Source of the DNA: JBCCQH01 sp039024435
Lineage (GTDB): Bacteria > Bacteroidota > Bacteroidia > J057 > JADKCL01
Assembly (NCBI GenBank): GCA_039024435.1
Contig: JBCCQH010000142.1
Coordinates: 1 to 15,512, forward strand
Direction: 5' to 3'
Length of the DNA: 15,512 nt
Shown here: positions 7,779-15,313 of the stretch, one piece after another
Position numbering within the stretch: position 1 is the first letter of the stretch
Layout of the letters: every line of letters starts with the position of its first letter
The notes under the pieces: generated by a model
Told to the model about the DNA's origin: nothing
Seen by the model: the letters and a program-made list of their open reading frames with translations, nothing else
The model's database searches: none
Program-made: the position numbers and the translations under genes

Positions 7779-9188
7779 TTGATTATTCGTAACCGATTCA
7801 AGCCTTTGAAATCATTGCAAAGACATTTGATTGCGCATGAAAGTGCTTCAGCCCTGGGCATTTTTCGACTATTATTTGGCGTAGTTCTGCTGATGCAAAT
7901 CATCAATTTTGTGAGTGTCGATTTCATAAGCAAAGATTTGGTGAAGCCAGTCCTGCACTTCAAGTGGTATTTTTTTTCTTACGTGGAGCCGCTGCCAAAG
8001 GCGGGTTTGGAATTGCTGCTGTTTGTTTTGGCGGCGGCGGCGGTTTTGATTGCCTTGGGCCGATTTTACCGGATTGCGGTGGCGATCTGGTTTGTGGGCT
8101 TCACTTACTTGTGGCTGTTGGACAAAGGGTTCTTCAACAACCACTACTATCTGATGTCCATCTTGTGTGCGATGATGTTCTTTTTGCCGGCGGATCGCTG
8201 GAATTTGTTTCGGAAAAACGCCCCACGGGTTTCAATTCCACGCTGGTACGTATTGGCGATCAAGGTGCAACTGTTCATCGTTTTCTTTTGGGCAGCAATC
8301 AATAAGATGCAGGCCGGATGGCTGGTCAATCACCAACCAATTGCCTTTATCCTCGACTACAAAGCGCAATTTACAGGCGATGCTTCCTGGGATTCTGGGC
8401 TGTTGGAAAACGGCATGGTTTGGGGCGGGTTGTTTTTCGATTTGTTGGTGATTCCGGCGCTGTGGTGGCGGCCGACGCGCTGGTTTGCGGTGGCGGGCAT
8501 GGTCGTGTTCAATGGCTTCAACTACTACATCTTTCACGACGTGGGCGAGATTGGGATTTTTCCCTGGCTGCTGCTGGCGACGGTGATCTTGTTTTTCCCG
8601 GCGGACAGTGGAGAGTGGATTCGGGCGCGTTTGGGTATCGCTCGGAAAAAAGCCCAAAAGAAGTCGGCGCTCCGGGGCAAGCACAAGTCACCGCAGCAGC
8701 CGGAGGCGGGGACGCCGCTGCCACGTCTGGCCTGGGTATTTACCGCTTTTCTCGCTTTCCAATTGATTTTTCCCGCGCGTCACCTGTTGGTTCCGGGCCA
8801 CGTAGACTGGACGGGGGAGGGGCAGCGGTTTGCCTGGCGCATGAAGATCATGTACAAGGACTTCGAAATGCACTGGTACATGGTGGACCAGGCCGGACAG
8901 GGCCCCCGCTACGAAGTGAACCTCGGTGGGATACTGACCCCCAAGCAGTATACGGCGCTGGGCTATTATCCCGATCTGATTCCACCGATGGCCCGCTACC
9001 TGAAAGAGGATGCCCGCCGCCGGGGTTTAAGTGATCCCATCATCCAGGTAGATTTCAAATCGGGTTTGAATGGCTGGGGCCAGCAAAACCTACTTGATCC
9101 CACGGTAGATGCGGCTACCTTGGTGGCCCACCCATTGCGCCGCGCCGAGTGGATTCTCCCCTACGAATTCGGCGAACCCCCACCTTGA
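7779..9188 (+). CDS. HTTM / vitamin K-dependent gamma-carboxylase-like membrane protein
   Basis: The 469-residue protein has an N-terminal membrane half with helices at about 25-48, 66-93, 97-114, 122-137, 156-176, 203-220 and 225-262, and a soluble C-terminal half. It matches the HTTM (horizontally transferred transmembrane) family related to vitamin K-dependent gamma-glutamyl carboxylase. The key block is LLDKGFFNNHYYL (113-125), aligning with the DK..WNNHSYL region of animal carboxylases, where the lysine is the proposed catalytic base; here it is Lys116. The C-terminal part contains FAWRMKIMYKD, like the FxWRMM segment of the family. The enzyme would act in the membrane with reduced quinone, adding CO2 to glutamates, or do a related oxidation; bacterial substrates are largely unknown. 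The start is uncertain: TTG at 7779 is the first plausible codon and no in-frame ATG occurs before Met39, inside the first helix. Confidence 0.85.
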   Translation: MIIRNRFKPLKSLQRHLIAHESASALGIFRLLFGVVLLMQIINFVSVDFISKDLVKPVLHFKWYFFSYVEPLPKAGLELLLFVLAAAAVLIALGRFYRIAVAIWFVGFTYLWLLDKGFFNNHYYLMSILCAMMFFLPADRWNLFRKNAPRVSIPRWYVLAIKVQLFIVFFWAAINKMQAGWLVNHQPIAFILDYKAQFTGDASWDSGLLENGMVWGGLFFDLLVIPALWWRPTRWFAVAGMVVFNGFNYYIFHDVGEIGIFPWLLLATVILFFPADSGEWIRARLGIARKKAQKKSALRGKHKSPQQPEAGTPLPRLAWVFTAFLAFQLIFPARHLLVPGHVDWTGEGQRFAWRMKIMYKDFEMHWYMVDQAGQGPRYEVNLGGILTPKQYTALGYYPDLIPPMARYLKEDARRRGLSDPIIQVDFKSGLNGWGQQNLLDPTVDAATLVAHPLRRAEWILPYEFGEPPP

Positions 9189-9289
9189 GAATTTCCAATG
9201 AACGCTTCGCTCAATTTCGGGTGAGAAAATTTCCAATCGTTTTCGGTTGCATTTGATGGTGCATTGTATACCGTTGGAAATCAGAAATC

Positions 9290-9688
9290 TCAACGAACCC
9301 ACACGTGCCGCGGTAGGATACGGCCTTCGCGCTCGGTTTCTTTGGCGGCCGGAAGGCGTGGTTTCGGTTGTTGGGGTTCGTTTACAATCCAGATACAAGC
9401 GGGGTCTTCCTCCTCGGCAAGGTCGTACGGGTCACCTTCCACGAATACGAAATAGCCTCCGGTGACGCGCCGGGAAAATTCGTGGTGCAACTGGCGTACC
9501 GCCAAAGCCAATTTTGCGTAACGGTACAGCCACACCGATCCAATTGCGGTCTCCTGGTGCAGTTTTTGTAAAGCAATGCGGTTGTGGACGAGTTCCGCAA
9601 GCTGCTCGTATTCATAGATCCCAGCATCTTTCAGCTTTTCGAGATCACCGTTGCGGATTCCTTTGATGTGTTGTATTCCAATGTACAT
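9290..9688 (-). CDS. Small protein with a degenerate helix-hairpin-helix, downstream of nuoD
   Basis: The 132-residue protein has no signal peptide or membrane helix. Residues 5-33 (HIKGIRNGDLEKLKDAGI, then EYEQLAEL) look like the helix-hairpin-helix seen in DUF4332-type and similar domains (consensus I.GIG...a..L...GI.t...La), although the glycine pattern is degenerate. The middle (40-75) is helical; YFVFVEGDPYDLAEEEDP (79-96) is acidic. The ATG at 9688 is supported by a strong Shine-Dalgarno GGAGGG. It follows nuoD by 76 bases on the same strand and may share its transcript. Some bacterial NuoE proteins carry a similar C-terminal hairpin domain, so a link to complex I is possible, but unproven. 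Confidence 0.65.
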   Translation of the reverse strand: MYIGIQHIKGIRNGDLEKLKDAGIYEYEQLAELVHNRIALQKLHQETAIGSVWLYRYAKLALAVRQLHHEFSRRVTGGYFVFVEGDPYDLAEEEDPACIWIVNEPQQPKPRLPAAKETEREGRILPRHVWVR

Positions 9689-9692
9689 TCTT

Positions 9693-9698
9693 CCCTCC
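9693..9698 (-). promoter_or_regulatory. Shine-Dalgarno site GGAGGG
   Basis: GGAGGG lies four bases upstream of the ATG at 9688 on the minus strand. Such a strong site is uncommon in Bacteroidota, where most genes lack one, and it fixes the start of the small helix-hairpin-helix-like gene. Confidence 0.6.
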
Positions 9699-9764
9699 GT
9701 TTCTTCTCTTCTTGTACACTTCGAAGGTAGGTATTTTCTTCCGGAACGAAAACTTTTTCTTCAT

Positions 9765-11000
9765 TTATCGATCCACTTCTCCCAATACGATGTCGATTGA
9801 CCCCAATATGGCGACGAGATCGGCAATGAGGATTCCTCGCGAAAGTTCGGGCAGGACACTGAGGTTGGAGAAACTGGGGGCGCGGACTTTGCAACGGACC
9901 GGGATGTCGCGCCTTCCGTCGGTGATGAAGTAAAATCCGAGTTCGCCTTTGGGGTTTTCGGCACGGGAATAAAACTCGCCGGCTTTGGGCCGGGCTTTGG
10001 GGGGACACAGGGCTTGCGGATCAAAATCTTCGCCCCGGGGGTAGGCTTTGGTGAGCTTTTCGAGGCACTGTTCGATGATGCGCAAGGATTCCCCGACTTC
10101 ATCGACACGGACTTTGTAGCGGTCCCAGCAGTCGCCGGTGGTGCCCATCTCCCCACGACCGATCGGTACGTCAAACTCGATTTCGGGATATACGGAGTAG
10201 CCATCGAGGCGGCGCAGGTCCAGTTTGAGTCCGGAACCGCGCAAGACGGGTCCGGAACAGCCGTAGTTGATCGCGACATCGCGGGGGAGAACCCCGACAT
10301 TGGCAGTGCGGTCGACAAAGATGCGGTTGGTGGTGAGCAAGTCGTTGAGTTCCCTCCACTTGGGTTTGAAGTAGCGCACAAATTCGGCGCAGCGCTCCTC
10401 AAATCCAATCGGCAGATCGTAAAACAGACCCCCAATCCAGATGTAATTGTAGAGCATTCGGGATCCCGATACCCATTCCAGCATTTTCATGAGGTGCTCT
10501 CGGTCCCGGAAGCACCATAAGAAAGCGGTTACCGCTCCGATGTCCAGCCCAAACGTCCCCACGGCAATCAAGTGCGAGGCGATCCGGTTGAGTTCGCAGA
10601 CCAGCACCCGGATGTACTCGACCCGTTTGGGCAATTTGCCTTCGATCCCCATCATTTTTTCGATCCCCATCACAAACGCGAGGTTGTTGTTCATGGAGGC
10701 CATGTAGTCCAGCCGATCCGTGTAGGGAATGGTCTGGGGCAGAGGCAGTGATTCCGCATGCTTCTCAAAACAGCGGTGCAGGTAGCCCAGATGGGGGATC
10801 GCTTCGATCACCAATTCGCCATCCGTGACCAGTTCCAGCCGCAGCACCCCATGGGTAGATGGGTGTTGTGGACCCATGTTGAGGACCATTTCCTCAGAGT
10901 TGAGGTCCTGCAACTGCGTGCGATTGGGCGACGAGCGGCGCAGGAGCTCGGTGTAGTCCAGCTCGGTTCGCTCGTAGTTGGGGTGGCGGACGTCCGGCAT
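9765..11000 (-). CDS. nuoD: NADH-quinone oxidoreductase subunit D
   Basis: The 411-residue protein is the 49-kDa subunit of complex I. It lies in the peripheral arm at the membrane interface and forms the quinone pocket together with NuoB. MGPQHPSTHG is at 42-51, with His50 matching the quinone-site histidine (His38 of Thermus Nqo4), and Tyr99 in DRLDY at the matching 49-residue distance is the quinone-site tyrosine. GYLHRCFEK, ELNRIASHL, FYDLPIGFEERC and the C-terminal GSIDIVLGEVDR are all as expected for a full-length member. A 1-base overlap (TGATG) links it to nuoC, so the two are translationally coupled. No nuoE or later nuo gene follows it in this window. Confidence 0.97.
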   Translation of the reverse strand: MPDVRHPNYERTELDYTELLRRSSPNRTQLQDLNSEEMVLNMGPQHPSTHGVLRLELVTDGELVIEAIPHLGYLHRCFEKHAESLPLPQTIPYTDRLDYMASMNNNLAFVMGIEKMMGIEGKLPKRVEYIRVLVCELNRIASHLIAVGTFGLDIGAVTAFLWCFRDREHLMKMLEWVSGSRMLYNYIWIGGLFYDLPIGFEERCAEFVRYFKPKWRELNDLLTTNRIFVDRTANVGVLPRDVAINYGCSGPVLRGSGLKLDLRRLDGYSVYPEIEFDVPIGRGEMGTTGDCWDRYKVRVDEVGESLRIIEQCLEKLTKAYPRGEDFDPQALCPPKARPKAGEFYSRAENPKGELGFYFITDGRRDIPVRCKVRAPSFSNLSVLPELSRGILIADLVAILGSIDIVLGEVDR

Positions 11001-11512
11001 CAGTATTCAGTTTGGATTCCGTGGTAGAAGTCGGGATTTACGTAGTCCTTGCGCAGGGGATGGCCTTCCCAGTCTTCGGGAAGCAGGATGCGCCGCAGGT
11101 CGGGGTGGTCAGCAAAGCGGATGCCCAACAGGTCGTACACCTCGCGTTCGTGCCAGTCGGCGGTGCGCCAAATACCGGCCAGGCTGGGCAGTACCGGGAG
11201 CGTGCCGTCTTTTATTTCCCGGGACACAAAGCACTTGAGCACCAGGCGGTGCAGGCGCGGGATGGACATGAAATGGTACACCACTCCGATGCGGCCCACT
11301 TTGGGACCTTCGTCGACCCCGCTCAGGCAGGCCAGGTAGTCAAAGTAAAGTCGGGGATCGTCCCGGAGAAATTGTCCGATGGCGAGCAGGTAGGCCGGCG
11401 AAATTTCCAGCCACGGTTGGCGCACTGCATATTCGGATGCGACGATGGCGGCTTCCCCAAACTGCTCTTCGAGCAGGGCTGCGATGGCGGATATGTCGAG
11501 GGCCGCGCTCAC
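11000..11512 (-). CDS. nuoC: NADH-quinone oxidoreductase subunit C
   Basis: The 170-residue protein is the 30-kDa subunit of complex I, in the peripheral arm beside NuoD and NuoB. The family signature is present near the C-terminus: EREVYDLLGIRFADHPDLRR followed by LLPEDWEGHPLRKDY. It is separate from nuoD; in some bacteria the two are fused. The start is GTG at 11512, which overlaps the nuoB stop by four bases (GTGA), a classic coupled junction. Its length is typical. Confidence 0.96.
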   Translation of the reverse strand: MSAALDISAIAALLEEQFGEAAIVASEYAVRQPWLEISPAYLLAIGQFLRDDPRLYFDYLACLSGVDEGPKVGRIGVVYHFMSIPRLHRLVLKCFVSREIKDGTLPVLPSLAGIWRTADWHEREVYDLLGIRFADHPDLRRILLPEDWEGHPLRKDYVNPDFYHGIQTEY

Positions 11513-12012
11513 GTGCGGGAGAAATTACCGGGGATGGACAGACTTTCGTTGCGGATTTTTTCCTGCAATTTTAGGATACCGCCGATCAATGCTTCCGGGC
11601 GCGGGGGACAGCCAGGAATGTAGACATCGACTGGGATGATGCGGTCCACGCCTTTGACCACATGGTAGCCGTGTTCCCAGTAGGGTCCGCCGCAATTCGA
11701 GCAGGAGCCCATGGAGATCACGTAGCGGGGCTCGGCCATTTGTTCGTAGAGCCGCCTCACGCGGTCGGCCATTTTAAAGGTCACCGTTCCGGAGACGATC
11801 ATGAGGTCGGATTGGCGGGGGCTGGGGCGGGGAAATACCCCGAAGCGGTCCAGGTCATAGTGGCTGGCATTGGTGGCCATCATCTCAATGGCGCAGCAGG
11901 CCAGTCCGAAGCCCATCGGCCAGATGGAGGACAGGCGCGCCCAATTGATCACGTCGTCCACTTTGCTGAGGATGATTTTGCCCTGTCCAGTTTTTTGATC
12001 GGAAATGCCCAC
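11509..12012 (-). CDS. nuoB: NADH-quinone oxidoreductase subunit B
   Basis: The 167-residue protein is the PSST/20-kDa subunit of complex I and binds the terminal 4Fe-4S cluster N2. The four ligands are visible: Cys39 and Cys40 in LACCAIEMM, Cys104 in GSCSNCGG, and Cys135 in IPGCPPRPEAL. The spacing between the last two is 31 rather than 29 as in E. coli, because of a two-residue longer loop (YWEHGYHVV) that is usual in this group. I chose the GTG at 12012: it lies 11 bases after the nuoA stop and has AGGA upstream. The open frame extends back to 12234, but that part overlaps nuoA out of phase and is not protein-like. Confidence 0.95.
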   Translation of the reverse strand: MGISDQKTGQGKIILSKVDDVINWARLSSIWPMGFGLACCAIEMMATNASHYDLDRFGVFPRPSPRQSDLMIVSGTVTFKMADRVRRLYEQMAEPRYVISMGSCSNCGGPYWEHGYHVVKGVDRIIPVDVYIPGCPPRPEALIGGILKLQEKIRNESLSIPGNFSRT

Positions 12013-12023
12013 TGCGTCCTGAA

Positions 12024-12536
12024 TTATGCGTTTTCGGCCACCGGCACTGCGGTTGGGGCGGTGGCGCGTTCGTTGAAGTTGTCGTATTCTGCCGCCGGAA
12101 TCGGAACCTTGACTTGCGGTTCGACGACTTTGGGTTTGACCCAGTCGAGGTCGCCTTTGGCCCAGACGTAGGCGAGGCCCGCGATGAGAATCCCAGTAAA
12201 TAGCAGGATCTCGATCAGGGCAAACCAGCCCCAACTCGGAGCCGATTGGATGAGCTCGGGATCGGCAAAAATCGTCGCCCAGGGGAAGAGGAAGATGATT
12301 TCCACATCAAAAATGAGGAAAATCAGCGCTGCGACGTAGAAGCGGTTGTTGAGCTGGATGCGCGCGTTTCCCACAGGATCTTCGCCGCACTCATAGCTGC
12401 TCAACTTTTCCGGATTGGGCCGATTGGGTTGGAGGAGCCGGGAAGTGATAAATCCGCCGGCCACGAAAAGTGCCCCGCCGATGATGAAGACGAGGACGAG
12501 GGCGTAGTCGCCGGATATTTGGCCGAGTTGGTCCAT
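12024..12536 (-). CDS. nuoA: NADH-quinone oxidoreductase subunit A
   Basis: The 170-residue protein is a complex I membrane subunit (ND3 homologue) with three helices at about 11-32, 67-90 and 102-125. The conserved loop YECGEDPVGNARIQLNNRFY (48-67) contains the ND3-loop cysteine, Cys50, and FDVEIIFLFPWA (76-87) is the family signature. The C-terminal tail from about 130 is a charged then Pro/Ala-rich extension of 40 residues, making it longer than the usual 120-150. It is the first gene of the nuoABCD run, followed by nuoB after 11 bases. The start ATG at 12536 is clear. The upstream region is non-coding for 375 bases. Confidence 0.96.
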   Translation of the reverse strand: MDQLGQISGDYALVLVFIIGGALFVAGGFITSRLLQPNRPNPEKLSSYECGEDPVGNARIQLNNRFYVAALIFLIFDVEIIFLFPWATIFADPELIQSAPSWGWFALIEILLFTGILIAGLAYVWAKGDLDWVKPKVVEPQVKVPIPAAEYDNFNERATAPTAVPVAENA

Positions 12537-12911
12537 GAAGCGAAGTTACTGAAGATCCACTTTCAGAAATGAAACACTGGGAATGGGGTGGATGTTTTCG
12601 TGGGAAGCGTCTCTGTCGTAGGTAGATGCTTTTGGGGCGGCTTTTTTTATCCAGAAAGGTGCCAGTGGGTTCACAGAGGCGATTTCGAATTTTTTGTGTT
12701 GCCGTTTTTTCCGCTCCGCTTTTGTGCATTTCTTGTCCTGGACTCCGGATATGGACGTTAAAAGGAGTCGGGATGTACGGTCAAGACCAAGCAAAAAGCG
12801 AAGCGGGAGCCGGGATCGGGGTCGCGGGATCAGGTTTTTTCCTCATTTGCCCTGGTCTTTAAGGGTTCCTGAGCCCAATTTTGTATTTTTACGGTGGAAT
12901 TCTCTCGCAAC
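12537..12911. other. Non-coding spacer between divergent nuoA and tryptophan dioxygenase genes
   Basis: No frame here looks like protein. It holds a 6-bp inverted repeat GACTCC/GGAGTC (12741-12746 and 12764-12769), the four-run G-rich motif at 12805-12828, and a TATTTTTA element at about 12883-12890 that resembles a -7 box for the dioxygenase gene. It must contain the promoters of both the nuo operon and the dioxygenase, but I could not define either with confidence. Confidence 0.6.
12805..12828 (+). other. G-quadruplex motif
   Basis: Four G runs (GGG, GGG, GGGG, GGG) are separated by loops of 4, 3 and 4 bases, fitting the standard G3+N1-7 pattern. It lies upstream of the tryptophan dioxygenase gene and about 270 bases before nuoA. 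Confidence 0.5.
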
Positions 12912-13916
12912 ATGGATAAAACGCTGGGACTCACGCCCGAAATATTGGACCGACTGGAAAAGTTGGCTGAAAAATATGAAGCAATGGGTCAGGACATGGT
13001 GTCCTACCTCGATGGGCTGCTGTACTCGAATTCGTTGACCTACTGGGACTACGTACACCTGGACACGCTGTTGAGTCTGCAAACGCCGCGCACCGATTTC
13101 GAGGACGAGCAGATTTTTATCATGTACCACCAGATCACGGAGTTGTACTTCAAGTTGATCCGACACGAGTTGCGGCAACTGCGCGATTCGGGTGGGCGAG
13201 TGCTTGAGGAGTGGTTCAAGCGGCTCCAGCGCATCATTAATTACTTCAAAAACCTCACCCAGAGTTTTGACGTGATGGTCGAAGGGATGGACCCGCAACA
13301 ATTTCTCAAGTTTCGGATGTCACTGTTGCCGGCCAGCGGTTTCCAGTCGGCTCAGTACCGTCAAATTGAAATCGAGAGCACCAGCCTGCGCAATCTTACC
13401 CGTTACGAATTGCGGCCCGAGATCAGTGACGACGCGATGCTCATTGACCGGTACGAAAAGTTATACTGGAAATCGGGGAATCTGGAGTTGAAGACGGGTA
13501 AAAAGACGCTGACGCTGCGCATGTTTGAGCGCAAGTACGACGAAAAGCTGTTGAAGTTGGCGCGGAAAGTCGAGCACAAAAACCTATGGACTTTGTACCA
13601 GCGCTTGTCCCCGGCGGATCAGGACAATGAGAAACTGGTTGAGATGTTGCGCGAGTATGACCTGTTTGCGAATGTATTCTGGTCGCTGAGCCACTACAAA
13701 AGTGCGGTGCGCTACCTGCAGCGCGATCCCAACGTCATTGCGGCGACCGGCGGTACCAACTGGCAAAAGTTTCTGCCGCCCCGTTTCCAGCGGATCATCT
13801 ATTTCCCCGGTCTTTGGTCCGACAAAGAGCGCCAGGAATGGGGCAAAGCCTGGGTGCTCAGCCTGTTCCGCGAAAAAGTGGAAGTCAATTGGGGGAAAGT
13901 AAACCGAAAGGCTTAA
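12912..13916 (+). CDS. kynA: Tryptophan 2,3-dioxygenase family protein
   Basis: The 334-residue haem enzyme opens the indole ring of L-tryptophan with O2 to give N-formylkynurenine, the first step of the kynurenine route. Visible motifs are TYWDYVHLDTLLSLQTPR (43-60), DEQIFIMYHQITELYFKL (65-82) with His73 as the active-site residue, SGFQSAQYR (142-150), the proximal haem ligand region FWSLSHYKSAVRYLQ with His261, and AATGGTNWQKFLPP (277-290), the TGG loop that closes over substrate. The ATG at 12912 is preferred to an in-frame GTG at 12894, because the -7-like element sits just upstream. Downstream kynurenine genes are not in the window, so it seems a single-gene unit. The sequence is somewhat divergent from Xanthomonas-type enzymes but typical of Bacteroidota. 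Confidence 0.92.
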   Translation: MDKTLGLTPEILDRLEKLAEKYEAMGQDMVSYLDGLLYSNSLTYWDYVHLDTLLSLQTPRTDFEDEQIFIMYHQITELYFKLIRHELRQLRDSGGRVLEEWFKRLQRIINYFKNLTQSFDVMVEGMDPQQFLKFRMSLLPASGFQSAQYRQIEIESTSLRNLTRYELRPEISDDAMLIDRYEKLYWKSGNLELKTGKKTLTLRMFERKYDEKLLKLARKVEHKNLWTLYQRLSPADQDNEKLVEMLREYDLFANVFWSLSHYKSAVRYLQRDPNVIAATGGTNWQKFLPPRFQRIIYFPGLWSDKERQEWGKAWVLSLFREKVEVNWGKVNRKA

Positions 13917-14021
13917 ATTTGAGTATAACAATAAGCGTTACCCGCAACCATTGGTCAGATAAACAAGCTTGAGAGTTTGGCCCGGTTTTTGAAACCTTAA
14001 TTGGGAAAAACGCCAACAACC

Positions 14022-14648
14022 ATGAAAAAAGCGATTCTCTTAATGACGATGATTCTGGGTCTGAGCAGTTTTGCTCTCGCCCAGCGCGGCGTGCGCGTCG
14101 CCGTGGATGAGAATGGCGTCCCGATCTATCGTTTGGAAGCGGTGGTGATTTCGGCTAGGCCGTCCCGGAAGCGGGACCGCCGGCGCACCCAAAAACAGAT
14201 CCGCAAATTCAACAAACTTAGATATAACATTCTCAAAGTTCTGCCTTACGCGAACGAAGCCGCCCGCAACCTCAAGATTATTGAGGCGGAAATGGCCAAT
14301 ATCCCCTCCGAGGACGGCAAAGAAGCCTACCTCAAGTCCCGAGAAAGCTTCCTTTTTGGCCAATACGAGAAGGACATTCGCAACCTGACCATCAGCCAGG
14401 GAAAGGTTCTGGTCAAGCTGATCGACCGTCAGACGGGCAACAATGCCTACTCTTTGATCTCGGATTACAAAAGCCGAACCGCAGCCTTCTTTTGGCAAGG
14501 GGTCGGCCGGCTATTCGGCTACAACCTGAAAAACGAGTACGATCCCGAAGATGAGTTTGCGATGGAAGTTATCCTGCAATCCATCGAAAAAGGGGTGAAT
14601 CCTACTTATTACGATTATGTCGAAGCGCGGAACGCGCAACGGCGGTAG
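14022..14648 (+). CDS. DUF4294 family secreted protein
   Basis: The 208-residue protein has a signal peptide (1-20, cleavage ALA-Q) and a basic stretch (46-62). The rest is a DUF4294 domain, recognised from FNKLRYNILKVLPYANEA (63-80), LTISQGKVLVKLIDRQTGN (122-140), AAFFWQGVGRLFGYNLK (154-170) and YDPEDEFAMEVI (173-184). The family is essentially confined to Bacteroidota; its role is unknown, and it is probably in the envelope. The ATG at 14022 starts the MKK signal; an upstream in-frame start at 14001 adds seven residues and is less likely. It lies 105 bases after the dioxygenase on the same strand with no clear terminator between them. Confidence 0.88.
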   Translation: MKKAILLMTMILGLSSFALAQRGVRVAVDENGVPIYRLEAVVISARPSRKRDRRRTQKQIRKFNKLRYNILKVLPYANEAARNLKIIEAEMANIPSEDGKEAYLKSRESFLFGQYEKDIRNLTISQGKVLVKLIDRQTGNNAYSLISDYKSRTAAFFWQGVGRLFGYNLKNEYDPEDEFAMEVILQSIEKGVNPTYYDYVEARNAQRR

Positions 14649-14711
14649 GGAGCGTGGATTGATAAGCGCAGTCTATTTGTCCCGTGTTGTACCTGTATCT
14701 CGCATGCGCTT

Positions 14712-15262
14712 TCAAAACGCGTCCGTAACCGCGTGTGATTGCGCCCGGCCGCAGTGGCCACGGTAAATGTCCAGTTCCCCGCTCAAATAAGCATCAATTC
14801 CCGTACGCCTCTTCGCTGTGAACATCGGGACGCCGTTCGCGGCCAGGGCAATGGCTTCGCGAAATCTGCCCGTCACGTCGGTACTGATCGGATGGGCCCA
14901 TAAACCGGGATTGAGGGCAATTTGCCAACGATTGTTCCCGACGTAGCACTGATGTATGGGCATTTGCTGCTGCCAATTCGTGATCCCGATCATCATTGCG
15001 TGCTTGCCCAAGCTCAAGCGTTCGACGTAGAACCAATTGAAATCCCAAGTGGTGCTGACATCTGGCTTGAACGGGGCAAAAGCGCCGTCAAGAAATTGCG
15101 GATCGGGGTGGATTCCGGAACGGGGGCGAACCCCAAGAACACTGCGACGATGCCCAGTGCGCCCAATTCAACGGCCCAGCGATGCCGGCGGATGTTGTGA
15201 AACCGAACGAGCAGGTGAACCAATAGCGGAACCAGTCCCGCAAAAGCAAGTAGAATTACAAT
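14712..15262 (-). pseudogene. Frameshifted membrane-protein gene of unknown function
   Basis: Two adjoining minus-strand frames look like one broken protein. The 5' part (from about 15262) reads as two membrane helices: IVILLAFAGLVPLLVHLLVR, then a basic loop and ELGALGIVAVFLGFAP. At the run of five Cs (minus strand; G run at 15122-15126) the protein-like reading jumps one frame and continues SGIHPDPQFLDGAFAPFKPD, then TTWDFNWFYVERLSLGKHA and a Trp-rich domain down to TDAF and a TGA at 14712. One extra C would join them into about 183 residues. No good start codon precedes the first helix (an in-frame TAG lies at 15277-15275), so the 5' end also seems damaged or lost, perhaps with the nearby IS. 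I do not recognise the family. Assembly error is an alternative. Confidence 0.6.
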
Positions 15263-15313
15263 CCGTGCTCCGACCTAAGAGGCAGTTTAAATTTAATTCT
15301 GCGATTTTGCTAT

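Noticed and set aside
9187..9281. Repeated ATTTCCAAT-type motifs (9187-9199, 9223-9237) and an inverted copy at 9274-9281
   Set aside because: Short, imperfect and AT-rich in a convergent spacer; no T run or regular spacing to support a terminator or repeat array.
12013..12234. N-terminal extension of nuoB
   Set aside because: It lies inside nuoA out of phase and reads as low-quality Arg-rich sequence; NuoB homology begins after the GTG at 12012.
12546..12862. Small frames on both strands in the nuoA-dioxygenase spacer
   Set aside because: No start-site support, no recognisable motif, and composition unlike neighbouring genes.
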